Positions 1-8,815 of a DNA stretch of 41,990 nt are shown one piece after another. The notes under the pieces are model-generated. The model was not told the DNA's origin, ran no database searches, and saw only the letters and a program-made list of their open reading frames with translations. The DNA is from Candidatus Peregrinibacteria bacterium CG_4_10_14_0_2_um_filter_38_24 (lineage in GTDB: Bacteria > Patescibacteriota > Gracilibacteria > UBA1369 > LOWO2-01-FULL-3), in NCBI GenBank assembly GCA_002792535.1, contig PFOM01000021.1, positions 1-41,990 on the forward strand, in the 5' to 3' direction. The translations under genes and the position numbers were made by a program. How positions within the stretch are numbered: the first letter of the stretch is position 1; every line of letters starts with the position of its first letter.

Positions 1-1
1 T

Positions 2-751
2 GAGGAAATAGATCTTAAGGCAAATGAGGTGGACTTGGCTCAAGGGAAAGAAGATGCGGCTTGTAAATATAGTCCTGATGGTATTTTGTGTGATGGCTTG
101 AAGAAAAAAACTCTTGAGGCTAAGCAGGCTTTTACTTTGGCTTTTAATCCCGAAGGGTTTGCCGGGAAACTTAAGCCTCAAATAGCTAGTAAAGAGGCTG
201 AGATAACGCAGAAGCAAGCAGAGCTGGATGCGAAAAATAAACAGCTAGATGATTACCTCTCTGGGCTGCTTGGTGGTTCTGGGGCTAATCCTCAAGGACT
301 TAATAATTATGGGAAAGGTGGTACTGTTTTGCCGGATACGGCGTATCAGGAGATTTCTGATTGTGAAGCTATTATGAGGTATGTTGATAGTCATCCTGTT
401 GAGATGGAGGAGGCTATTGGTGGCAGAAATGGAAAGATAAGCAAAATTACTGTGAAAGGAACTAATCCAAGCTATACCGATATACTGGGATGTGCTATTA
501 AGACAGGAGATGTGAAGTTTTGGATGGTGCCTTATTTTGCGAGGTATATTCTGGAATTTATTATTGGAATTTCCGGGTTGGCTTCTGTTGCGGGAATTGT
601 TTATGGAGGATATCTTTATCTTTTTGCGGGACTTTCGGACGATCAGCAGAAAGGGAAAAATGCCATCAAAAATAGTATTATTGCACTTGTGCTTACTTTG
701 TCCGCATGGGCTATAGTGAATATCGTGATTTCTGTTGTAACTGCACTCTAA
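2..751 (+). CDS. VirB2/TrbC-like (type IV secretion pilin-like) membrane protein, 5' truncated by window edge
   Basis: C-terminal pair of hydrophobic helices with GGYLYLFAG...KNAIKNSIIALVLTLSAWAIVNIV, typical of TrbC/VirB2-like proteins. The frame is open upstream of the GTG at 29 to the window edge, so the true start may lie outside. Confidence 0.6.
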   Translation, partial: EEIDLKANEVDLAQGKEDAACKYSPDGILCDGLKKKTLEAKQAFTLAFNPEGFAGKLKPQIASKEAEITQKQAELDAKNKQLDDYLSGLLGGSGANPQGLNNYGKGGTVLPDTAYQEISDCEAIMRYVDSHPVEMEEAIGGRNGKISKITVKGTNPSYTDILGCAIKTGDVKFWMVPYFARYILEFIIGISGLASVAGIVYGGYLYLFAGLSDDQQKGKNAIKNSIIALVLTLSAWAIVNIVISVVTAL

Positions 752-757
752 GGATTT

Positions 758-1882
758 TTAGTAGTATGTCTTTTGCCAGTGTTCCCATTTATCTTTGAGG
801 TAGCTTAGGAATTTATTTTCAAATTCTTGTTCGTCAAATTTTTCTGCGTGTTTTCTGATTTCTTTTGGGTCAAATTTGTTTTTAATTTTTTGATATTCTT
901 CTATTGCCGCTTTTAGATGTATTTCGTTTTGTTTGTCAAAAAATATCCCGGTTGTCCCCTCTTCTATTGAATCTATTGCTCCGCCTTTTTTGTATGCGAT
1001 TACCGGTCTTCCTGAAGCCATTGCTTCGATTGCCGTGATTCCAAAATCTTCCACTTGAGGGAAGATTAAAGCTTCACATTCGCTGTATAAAGTTCTTAAA
1101 GTTTTGTCGTCCGTATTTCCTATGAATTCTATATTTGCTTTTGCGGATGCTTTTAATTCTTTTTCGGCCAAGCCTGTTCCTACTATTTTTAATGGAAGTC
1201 CGATTTGATTGAATGTGTCTACTATTAAATCAAATTTTTTGTAAGGAGTCAGTCTTCCGACTGCCAAATAATATCCTCCGGTTTTTTCGGAGATTTTGAA
1301 ATCTGAGGCTTTTATCATCGGGTGAATGACCGAGGATGGTTTGTTGTAATATTTTTCTATGCGTTGTTTTGTAATAGTGGAATTTGCAACGAAATAATCC
1401 ACTCTTTCTGCTGATAATCTGTCCCACATGCGAAGTCCGTGAATTCTGCGTTTACCGAAAAATTTCAAAATCGGATTCATTTTGTAATTGTCGATGTAGC
1501 TGTGCCAATTGTCCCATGCGTATCTCATTGGAGTGTGGCAGTAACAAATATGCAGGGTTTCCGGTTTTGTGATAATTCCTTTTGCGCATGCATGTGAGCT
1601 TGAAATCACTATGTCAAAATTGCTGAGGTCGAAATTTTCGTAGGCGTAAGGCATCATTCCCAAATATATTTGGTGGTGATTTTTGGCGAATGGAAGATTT
1701 TGTATAAATGAAGTTGTTATTGCGGCCTTTTCAAATCCTTTGATCTTTTTTTCATTAAATATGGATGTAAAAATCGGCGCCTGCGGAAACATTTTATGCA
1801 AAAGCAGGTTTACTTTTTCCGCTCCGCCCGGATTTGTCATCCAGTCGAAGACCAGTGCGATTTTTGCTTTTGCTAAGGACAT
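758..1882 (-). CDS. GT-B (GT4-like) glycosyltransferase
   Basis: Motifs GGAEKV near the N-terminus, YLAVGRLTPYKKFDLIV and PQVEDFGITAIEAMASGRPVIAYKKGGAIDSI. Confidence 0.92.
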   Translation of the reverse strand: MSLAKAKIALVFDWMTNPGGAEKVNLLLHKMFPQAPIFTSIFNEKKIKGFEKAAITTSFIQNLPFAKNHHQIYLGMMPYAYENFDLSNFDIVISSSHACAKGIITKPETLHICYCHTPMRYAWDNWHSYIDNYKMNPILKFFGKRRIHGLRMWDRLSAERVDYFVANSTITKQRIEKYYNKPSSVIHPMIKASDFKISEKTGGYYLAVGRLTPYKKFDLIVDTFNQIGLPLKIVGTGLAEKELKASAKANIEFIGNTDDKTLRTLYSECEALIFPQVEDFGITAIEAMASGRPVIAYKKGGAIDSIEEGTTGIFFDKQNEIHLKAAIEEYQKIKNKFDPKEIRKHAEKFDEQEFENKFLSYLKDKWEHWQKTYY

Positions 1883-1944
1883 GAGGAGGTAAAAAAATCT
1901 TTCCTACATACTATTGTTTTTTACAATTAAATTCAACTGATAAG

Positions 1945-3273
1945 CTATAGTTTGAATGAATCGTCCCCTGCATATTTTGAAAGAATGTCTTTTTCCGGAG
2001 CTTTTATGACTGTTTCTTCCTGTATAAGTTGTGGAGATGTTTGAGTATTCGGCGATTGAGTCGTTCTGTTTTTTTCTTTTTTCGTGACGTATTTCGAAAT
2101 TATATTTTTGTCGTTTACGGATACGTCATCTTTTGTTTTTACGACTGTGCTAAGGATTGTTTTGTAGGTGTCTTTGTCGTCCAAGCGGTCCATCGCTTTC
2201 GCTTTGAATATTTTTATTACGTTGTTGTCGGGATCTCTTTCAAGGAGTCTTTCGCAAATATGTATTACATCGACATAGCGTTTTTCGTTGAACCACATGC
2301 CAAGAAGTTCGACTACCACTTCTTCGTCTTTTTTTGCGAGGGTTGATTTTTGTTTTATGGAAATGTCTTCTGCGAGCACTAAATTTCCCGCTTTTCTGCT
2401 AAGCAGGTATTTCAAATATGCATATCCTAATATTACAAAGATTATTACGGGTAACATTTTGTTGTATTGAAGGAGGTAGTTGTATGTTGCGTGAATAAAT
2501 ACGGCTAGGGCCAATCCTTTCATAACCATTTTTTGCTGGAAGGCTTGGCTTAGAGGTAATCCGAGTATTTTGGAGATCATTCTCTCGAAAATCGAAGCTT
2601 TTGATCCTGTGATTTTGTTCTGGGTGTTTATGTCTATGGCGAATTTTCCAATTCCGTAATGATATCCAAAAATACTTGAGAAAATCATGTGTGCGCAGGC
2701 CGTGAATACGGATCTAAATACGTACATGTTGATCAAATCCCCTGTTGAGATTGTTGCCCAATAGTTTGTCAGGTAGTAAATATTTTCGGCGAATGCGAAT
2801 CCAAGGGCTGAGGCAAGTGCGAATTTTATTGAATCATCGAGTGTTTTTATGAGAAGAGTGCGTTTATCTATGGAAATTATAACGTACATTTTTATAATTT
2901 CTTCGAGTGCGGCGAAGAGAATAAACATCGCGATGAAGCCTGTGTCTTGTCCGGTGAATGTGTTTTCTACGAATTTTGAGAGATTGAATTTTGACGTGAC
3001 TTCAAGTATTTGCTGAAAAATGTGTGGAAGTTGGATGATTGTGTCGGAAAATGGTATTTGAAAAAGGCCTTGTTCTAAAACTTCGAGTGGTGGATCCCAA
3101 ATCCATTGCAGTATTAAAAGTGCCGGCGGGGTCAGGCACCCCAATGCAAAAACAAGGGCTACGATGCCTTTGCCTTGTTCTGTTTTTTTAAAGAATATAT
3201 AGAGCCATACTGCGGCAGGAATAGCCGCGAAGAGTGTCGATACTACTAGAAGGAATGTTGGGTTAGAAAACAT
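1945..3273 (-). CDS. PrsW-family intramembrane metalloprotease with C-terminal cytosolic extension
   Basis: Multiple TM helices with AALEEIIKMYVI, FAFAENIYYL and ACAHMIFSSIFGYHYG (PrsW EExxK / E..N / H motifs). Confidence 0.82.
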   Translation of the reverse strand: MFSNPTFLLVVSTLFAAIPAAVWLYIFFKKTEQGKGIVALVFALGCLTPPALLILQWIWDPPLEVLEQGLFQIPFSDTIIQLPHIFQQILEVTSKFNLSKFVENTFTGQDTGFIAMFILFAALEEIIKMYVIISIDKRTLLIKTLDDSIKFALASALGFAFAENIYYLTNYWATISTGDLINMYVFRSVFTACAHMIFSSIFGYHYGIGKFAIDINTQNKITGSKASIFERMISKILGLPLSQAFQQKMVMKGLALAVFIHATYNYLLQYNKMLPVIIFVILGYAYLKYLLSRKAGNLVLAEDISIKQKSTLAKKDEEVVVELLGMWFNEKRYVDVIHICERLLERDPDNNVIKIFKAKAMDRLDDKDTYKTILSTVVKTKDDVSVNDKNIISKYVTKKEKNRTTQSPNTQTSPQLIQEETVIKAPEKDILSKYAGDDSFKL

Positions 3274-3296
3274 TTTAAATGGCTCATTGTTTAGGT

Positions 3297-3830
3297 TTAG
3301 CTTTCAAATTTATATGCTCCGTCTGATGTGACCTGTGATGGGTCTGCTGGTGTAACGGGAGCAGGTGCCGGTTCTACGACCGGTGTGGTTGCTGGTTGTG
3401 CAACTGGTGCCGGTTCTACGACCGGTGTGGTTGCTGGTTGTGCAACTGGTGCCGGTTCTACGACCGGTGTGGTTGCGGTAGGCATTGCTGCTTTTGCGGC
3501 GTCGATTGATTCATAATTTTGCATCAATTGTGTAAGTCCAACGACTTGTAAAATGTCTAAAATGTTTGGTTTTGCTGAACAAATTGCGACTTTTCCGCCA
3601 AGTTCAGTGATTTTTCCGTATAAATCTGTCAAATATCCGATTGATTTTGAATTCATGTAGTCTAAACCTTGCATGTCGAAAATCATGCTTAACCCTTTTG
3701 GGGCATTTTCCAAGGCCTTGTAAATTCCTTGGATTTTTTCGTCAACATTGCTTTCGTCCAATTGTCCCGAAATATGGGCGACCTTAAGTGTTGGATTTAT
3801 GTTTTCTACGAGTATAGTTACTTCTGTCAT
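3297..3830 (-). CDS. STAS-domain protein (anti-sigma factor antagonist-like) with Pro/Ala/Thr repeat tail
   Basis: SMIFDMQGLDYMNSKSIGYLTDLYGKI matches the STAS core around the phosphorylatable Ser. C-terminal tandem VVEPAPVAQPATTP repeats. Confidence 0.85.
   Translation of the reverse strand: MTEVTILVENINPTLKVAHISGQLDESNVDEKIQGIYKALENAPKGLSMIFDMQGLDYMNSKSIGYLTDLYGKITELGGKVAICSAKPNILDILQVVGLTQLMQNYESIDAAKAAMPTATTPVVEPAPVAQPATTPVVEPAPVAQPATTPVVEPAPAPVTPADPSQVTSDGAYKFES
3364..3476. repeat. 42-bp perfect tandem repeat, ~2.7 copies, inside STAS gene
   Basis: Unit ggtgccggttctacgaccggtgtggttgctggttgtgcaact at 3364-3405 and 3406-3447, partial copy 3448-3476. Confidence 0.97.
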
Positions 3831-3841
3831 TCTTTTAATTG

Positions 3842-4351
3842 TTATGAATTAAGTACTATGGTTTCTGCTTTTTGAGGTAATCCTGATTTAAATCGAGGAT
3901 CTTTCAGAAATTTTTTAACGCTCACTCTTAGTCCTCCTTCCGCTCTGTCTTCAAATTTGATTTCGTCGCTCCATTCTCCGATGATTTTTACAAGTCCACG
4001 ACCTCTGATTCCTGTGAATTGATAGGCCGGTTCTCTTCTTTCATCGAATAATTTTTGTAGTTCTGCGGCTTTCATTCTGTTTTTTCCTGTTCCTGTGTCT
4101 TCGACGTCTATTTCTAGATAGTCATCTTTTGCATACATGAAAGTGATCCTGATCTCGCTTCCAGGGCTTGATCCATATTCAATTGCGTTATTGCAAAGTT
4201 CATCCACAACTGATTGAAATCTAAATGCCCACTTCTCTTCGAAGTTCGTTGTATTTTTGATCATATTTAGAGTGAAGTCTCTGATTCCCGACATAAAGTA
4301 TGCATTCGTCGGTAGAGTGATCGTTATTTTGGTTTTTGTGTTGTCTTCCAT
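3842..4351 (-). CDS. RsbW/SpoIIAB-like HATPase_c serine kinase (anti-sigma type)
   Basis: FQSVVDELCNNAIEYGSS (N box), VEDTGTGKNR (G1) and IRGRGLVKII (G2-like). Confidence 0.85.
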   Translation of the reverse strand: MEDNTKTKITITLPTNAYFMSGIRDFTLNMIKNTTNFEEKWAFRFQSVVDELCNNAIEYGSSPGSEIRITFMYAKDDYLEIDVEDTGTGKNRMKAAELQKLFDERREPAYQFTGIRGRGLVKIIGEWSDEIKFEDRAEGGLRVSVKKFLKDPRFKSGLPQKAETIVLNS

Positions 4352-4413
4352 TTGTTTGTTTTAAGTTTTAATATTATAGCATTTTGCATAGCATAAGTCA
4401 AAGCGTTTGAGGT

Positions 4414-4559
4414 GGAAAAAGTTATAAATACATTCTGAAGCTTAAGCTTTTTTCTATTATTATCAATCTTTACTCTGTTTAGAACGCAATGCGCTTCATA
4501 ATATATTTACAACTTTTTCCAATAAAACATCCTAGCGATACTTACGCAATGCGTTCTAA
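4414..4559. repeat. Two interleaved imperfect inverted repeats
   Basis: Arm A 4414-4441 pairs with 4493-4520 (25/28). Arm B 4479-4493 pairs with 4545-4559 (14/15). Order is A1-B1-A2-B2. Confidence 0.85.
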
Positions 4560-4587
4560 AAAATATTCACACATCTTCCATGTGCAA

Positions 4588-4818
4588 TTATTGTAATTTC
4601 CTCGATTCAGAAATGATTTTCTTGAAAATTTGGATTTCGTAGGGAGTTTTTAGTTTTTTTATGATCTCTTTTTCGCGATTTTTGTCTAGAATTGGGGTTT
4701 TTGAGAGTTTTTTTGCTTTTCCTATTCCTAGTGAAATCTTGGCTCTTTCTCTGATTAAATTCAGTATTTTTTCATCTATACGGTTTATTTCTTCTCTGAG
4801 TGGATTTATTGATTTCAT
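4588..4818 (-). CDS. Stand-alone AroQ-type chorismate mutase
   Basis: INPLREEINRIDEKILNLIRERAKISLGIGKAKK...ILDKNREKEIIKKL: AroQ helix with conserved R, D, K spacing. Confidence 0.85.
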   Translation of the reverse strand: MKSINPLREEINRIDEKILNLIRERAKISLGIGKAKKLSKTPILDKNREKEIIKKLKTPYEIQIFKKIISESRKLQ

Positions 4819-4904
4819 GTGTTTTTGTTATTTTGGCTTGCAAATAAGGCCCTTTTCTATTAGATTACTGCTACATTTATTTTATTTCAAGTTTGCTTTT
4901 TAAC

Positions 4905-4945
4905 TCGTGGAATCCTGTCCGATGCAAGATCGGACCATGACACGA
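4905..4945 (+). promoter_or_regulatory. Structured 5' leader upstream of rpsB
   Basis: Inner stem gtccgat(4917-4923)/atcggac(4929-4935), 5-nt loop. Outer stem tcgtg(4905-4909)/cacga(4941-4945). Located 34 nt before the ATG. Confidence 0.5.
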
Positions 4946-4978
4946 ACTAATATAAAGCGGGCGTAAACCACAAGGATT

Positions 4979-5665
4979 ATGGATAAAAAGCTTGCGCAAG
5001 AAATGTTCGATAATGCAGTTCACGTCGGACATCGCACACAAAAATGGAACCCACGTATGAAGAAATATTTATACGGGGAGAAAGATGGTGTGCATATTAT
5101 TAATTTGGAAAAGACATCTGAGGGGCTTGATAGAGCTCTCGCTTTCTTGGAAAAACTTGTTTCTGAGGGCAAGAATGTGCTTTTTGTTAGCACTAAACCT
5201 CAATCTCTAAAACTTGTTGAGGAGGCCGCAAAATCATGCGGAATGCCTTACGTAGTTTCAAGATGGATTCCTGGACTAATTACAAACTTCTCAACTCTTA
5301 AGAATAGAATTAAATACTTTGTTAATCTAAAGGCCGAAATGGCTTCCGGAGAATTTGATAAATATACAAAGAAAGAAGCGGCGAAACTAAAGAAAATTAT
5401 TGATACTCTTGAGTTGTCTTTAGGAGGTGTGCAGAACCTTAGGGGTGTACCTGATGCGGTTTTCGTTGTTGACACTGTTCGTGATAAAATTGCCGTGAAG
5501 GAAGCGAAAGTTGTTGGAATTCCTATTGTTGCTATTACTGATTCAAATTCGGATCCTACTGTTATCGGTTATCCAATTCCCGGTAATGACGATGCGTTGA
5601 AATCTTTGACCTATCTTGTAGGAAAGATTGTTGCTTCTTTGAATAAAGCAAGAAAAGCACAATAA
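4979..5665 (+). CDS. rpsB: 30S ribosomal protein S2
   Basis: MFDNAVHVGHRTQKWNPRMKKYLYG...VPDAVFVVDTVRDKIAVKEAKVVGIPIVAITDSNSDP; SD-like aagga upstream. Confidence 0.98.
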   Translation: MDKKLAQEMFDNAVHVGHRTQKWNPRMKKYLYGEKDGVHIINLEKTSEGLDRALAFLEKLVSEGKNVLFVSTKPQSLKLVEEAAKSCGMPYVVSRWIPGLITNFSTLKNRIKYFVNLKAEMASGEFDKYTKKEAAKLKKIIDTLELSLGGVQNLRGVPDAVFVVDTVRDKIAVKEAKVVGIPIVAITDSNSDPTVIGYPIPGNDDALKSLTYLVGKIVASLNKARKAQ

Positions 5666-5690
5666 TTTTAGAAATTAATCCAATTTAAAA

Positions 5691-6464
5691 ATGGCTATTT
5701 CAATTGATCAAATAAAAGAATTGCGTGAAAGAACGGGTGTTTCGATGATGGCTTGTAAAAAGGCCTTGGAAGAAGCAAACGGAGACGGCCGTGTTGCAGT
5801 TGATATTTTGAGAAAGAAAGGTGAGGCTAAAGCGGAAGATAGAGCTGATAGAGTTGCTGGACAAGGTGTCGTTGCTATAAAATCAGAAGGTGGAAAAACG
5901 GCTATGGTTACTCTTCTTTGTGAGACTGATTTTGCGTCTCGTGGAGAAGATTTTATTGCGCTTGCTGACAATATTGTAGCGAGGCTTTTGAAAGGTGAAA
6001 TTTCTGTTAATGATAGCGATCTTCCTGAGGTTAAAGATTTTGGACTTAAGTCTGGAGAAAAAATTGAGATTGGAGGAATGGAGCTTATGGAAGGCGGAAA
6101 TGTTGGTTCTTATGTTCACAGTAATAAAAAAATCGGAGTTCTTGTTTCTCTTGAAGGAGGAAACGAAGATCTTGCGAAAGATATTGCTATGCATGTAGCG
6201 GCAATGAATCCGCAATTTATTTCGCCGGAAGAAGTTTTGCCTGAATTAGTGAAGAAAGAAAAGGAAATCTGGGCTGAGCAATTAAAGAATGAGGGGAAAC
6301 CTGCTGAAATTGTTGAGAAAATTATGCTTGGAAAAGAAAAAAAATTCAGAGAAGAAAATGCTTTGCTTAAACAGACTTTCGTAAAGGACCCCGAGAAGAT
6401 TATTGAACAATTACTGCAGGCTGAAAAAGCGAAATTAAAGGCTTTCAAAAGATTCGTAATATAA
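5691..6464 (+). CDS. tsf: Elongation factor Ts
   Basis: IKELRERTGVSMMACKKALEEANGD and ETDFASRGEDF. Confidence 0.97.
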   Translation: MAISIDQIKELRERTGVSMMACKKALEEANGDGRVAVDILRKKGEAKAEDRADRVAGQGVVAIKSEGGKTAMVTLLCETDFASRGEDFIALADNIVARLLKGEISVNDSDLPEVKDFGLKSGEKIEIGGMELMEGGNVGSYVHSNKKIGVLVSLEGGNEDLAKDIAMHVAAMNPQFISPEEVLPELVKKEKEIWAEQLKNEGKPAEIVEKIMLGKEKKFREENALLKQTFVKDPEKIIEQLLQAEKAKLKAFKRFVI

Positions 6465-6474
6465 AGAAACCACA

Positions 6475-7674
6475 ATGTTCGATAAAATAGAAGATGCAAT
6501 AAGGGCTATTGAGGGTGGTGGTTTTGTTGTTGTTCTCGACGACGAAGACAGGGAGAACGAAGGTGATCTTGTTATTTCTGCGGATGGAATCACTCCTGAA
6601 TCTGTTAATTTTATGATGAAAGAGGGGCGTGGACTTATTTGTGTGCCTGTTTCTTCCGAAATTGCGGAGAGGTTGAATTTTCACCCTATGGTAGAGGAAA
6701 ACACTGAGGTTCACAGATGTGATTTTACCGTTTCTGTTGATTACAATAATGGAACTTCTACTGGGATTTCTGCTTCGGATAGGGCGAAAACTATTTCTGC
6801 GATTGCTGAGAGTGGATCTTTGGCTGTCGATTTTGTTAGGCCTGGACATATATTTCCTTTGAGAGCTAAAGATGGAGGAGTTCTTGTTCGTGCCGGACAT
6901 ACCGAGGCTTCGGTTGATTTGGTGAAACTTGCTGGCCTGTCCCCTGCTGCGTCGATTTGCGAAATTACACGTGATGATGGCGAGATGATGCGTAGAGATG
7001 AACTCATTGAATTTGCAAAAAAACATAAATTTCCGGTAATTACCATAAAAGCCTTGATAGCTTATAGACGCGAAAAAGAAAAACTTGTCGAATTTGTTGC
7101 GGAGACGAATTTGCCGACAGAATTTGGTGATTTTTTGATGAAGGTTTATGTTGATAAAGTCGAAAGCAAAGAACATGTTGTCTTAATGAAAGGGAAAATT
7201 GACAATGAAAAAGGTGTTTTACTTAGAGTTCAAAGCGAATGTGTGACCGGTGAAGTTTTTAAATCTTTAAAATGTGATTGTGGACATCAACTTGAGTATG
7301 CTTTGAAAAAAATATCTGAGGAAGGAGATGGAATTGTTTTGTATGTTAGACAAGAGGGGCGTGGAATTGGGCTTGTTAATAAGGTAAAAGCGTATGCGTT
7401 GCAGGAACGGGGTTTTGATACAGTTACTGCAAATGAAGAACTTGGGCTTCCTGCAGATTTGCGTGATTATGGAATTGGGGCTCAGATACTTGCAGATCTT
7501 GGTGTAAAAAATATTAGACTTATGACGAATAATCCGATGAAAGTTGTTGGACTTGAGGCGTATGGCATAAAGATTCTGGAAATACTTCCTATAGAAGTTC
7601 CTCTTAATGATAAAAGTGTTTCTTATATGAAAACTAAGAAATATAAAATGGGACATATCTTAAAACATGTTTAG
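6475..7674 (+). CDS. ribBA: Bifunctional 3,4-dihydroxy-2-butanone-4-phosphate synthase / GTP cyclohydrolase II
   Basis: DDEDRENEGDLV, HTEASVDLVKLAG (RibB); SECVTGEVFKSLKCDCGHQL, QEGRGIGLVNKVKAYALQ (RibA). Confidence 0.97.
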   Translation: MFDKIEDAIRAIEGGGFVVVLDDEDRENEGDLVISADGITPESVNFMMKEGRGLICVPVSSEIAERLNFHPMVEENTEVHRCDFTVSVDYNNGTSTGISASDRAKTISAIAESGSLAVDFVRPGHIFPLRAKDGGVLVRAGHTEASVDLVKLAGLSPAASICEITRDDGEMMRRDELIEFAKKHKFPVITIKALIAYRREKEKLVEFVAETNLPTEFGDFLMKVYVDKVESKEHVVLMKGKIDNEKGVLLRVQSECVTGEVFKSLKCDCGHQLEYALKKISEEGDGIVLYVRQEGRGIGLVNKVKAYALQERGFDTVTANEELGLPADLRDYGIGAQILADLGVKNIRLMTNNPMKVVGLEAYGIKILEILPIEVPLNDKSVSYMKTKKYKMGHILKHV

Positions 7675-8815
7675 TATGGATTTAAATTTAATGCAAAGAG
7701 CGTATGAACTTGCAAAAAATGGCGAAGGATTTACGTCGCCAAATCCTTGTGTTGGGGCGCTTATCGAAAAGGGTGGGATTGTTGTTGCCGAGGGGTGGCA
7801 TAAAGTTGCCGGAGGGCATCATGCTGAGGTAAATGCGATTAACGAATTGATGAAAAAATCTTTCGTAACGAGTGTGGATATCGATAAAACTCTTTTTCAA
7901 AATGCGACACTTTATGTAACTCTTGAACCTTGTTGTTTTCATGGAAAAACTCCTGCCTGCACTGATCTTTTACTGAAGGCTGGTTTTAAAAAAGTTTTTA
8001 TCGGGATAAAAGATCCAAATAAAAAAGTTAATGGTAAAGGAATTAAAATTTTGAAGAAATATGGAGTTGAGGTTGAAGTTTTGGGGGATAAAATTTTAAG
8101 TGAAAAATTACGAGAATTAAATCAACCTTTTATGAAATTTGTAAAAACTGGAATGCCTTATGTCACTCTTAAGGCTGGGGTTAGCTTAGATGGAAAAATC
8201 GCTACGGCTAAAGGAGAATCAAAATGGATCACTTCTGAGATTTCGAGAATTGATGCAAAAAAAAATCGAAGTAAATGTGATGCTGTAATTGTTGGAGGTG
8301 GCACTGTAAAAAAAGATAATCCGGAACTTTCAACTACTCCAAAATATAAAAATAAAAAATTACTTCGGGTGATTATTGATCAAAATTTGTCAGTATCACT
8401 TGATAGTAAAGTTTTTAGAGATGAAAATGTTTTTGTTGCGTGCAGTGATTTGGCTTCTAAAAAACGAAAAGAGGAATTCAAGAAAAATGGAATAAAATTT
8501 AAGTCTTTCGGTGAAAAAGAAATTTCTATAAAAAAACTTTTGCAGTATCTTGGATTTTTAGGAATTTTGAGTGTTTTTGTGGAAGGTGGATCTTTTACTT
8601 TTGGTAAATTTCATGATGCTTTTTTGAAAGAAAAAAACTTGCTGGATAAAATTATTTTTTACATGGCACCAAAAATAATTGGAGGAAATAATTCTTTACC
8701 TGTGGTTGGCGGAGATGGCATAGGAAAGCTGAAAAATGTCATGTCGTTGAAGAATTTTATCTCGGAAAAAAGTGGAGATGATATAAAGGTTTCCGGTGTT
8801 TTGAATTTTTATTAA
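7667..8815 (+). CDS. ribD: Riboflavin biosynthesis deaminase/reductase
   Basis: NPCVGALIEKGG...HAEVNAI...LYVTLEPCCFHGKTPACTDLL and reductase GVSLDGKIATAKGESKWITSE. Confidence 0.97.
   Translation: MFSMDLNLMQRAYELAKNGEGFTSPNPCVGALIEKGGIVVAEGWHKVAGGHHAEVNAINELMKKSFVTSVDIDKTLFQNATLYVTLEPCCFHGKTPACTDLLLKAGFKKVFIGIKDPNKKVNGKGIKILKKYGVEVEVLGDKILSEKLRELNQPFMKFVKTGMPYVTLKAGVSLDGKIATAKGESKWITSEISRIDAKKNRSKCDAVIVGGGTVKKDNPELSTTPKYKNKKLLRVIIDQNLSVSLDSKVFRDENVFVACSDLASKKRKEEFKKNGIKFKSFGEKEISIKKLLQYLGFLGILSVFVEGGSFTFGKFHDAFLKEKNLLDKIIFYMAPKIIGGNNSLPVVGGDGIGKLKNVMSLKNFISEKSGDDIKVSGVLNFY

Noticed and set aside
3328-3516. 62-aa Gly/Thr-rich plus-strand ORF
   Set aside because: Antisense translation of the 42-bp tandem repeat inside the STAS gene.
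6445-7176. 243-aa minus-strand ORF antisense to ribBA, and many similar antisense ORFs in the track
   Set aside because: Composition looks like reverse-strand translation of AT-rich coding DNA (runs of N, R, F, K); overlaps a strongly supported gene and resembles no known family.
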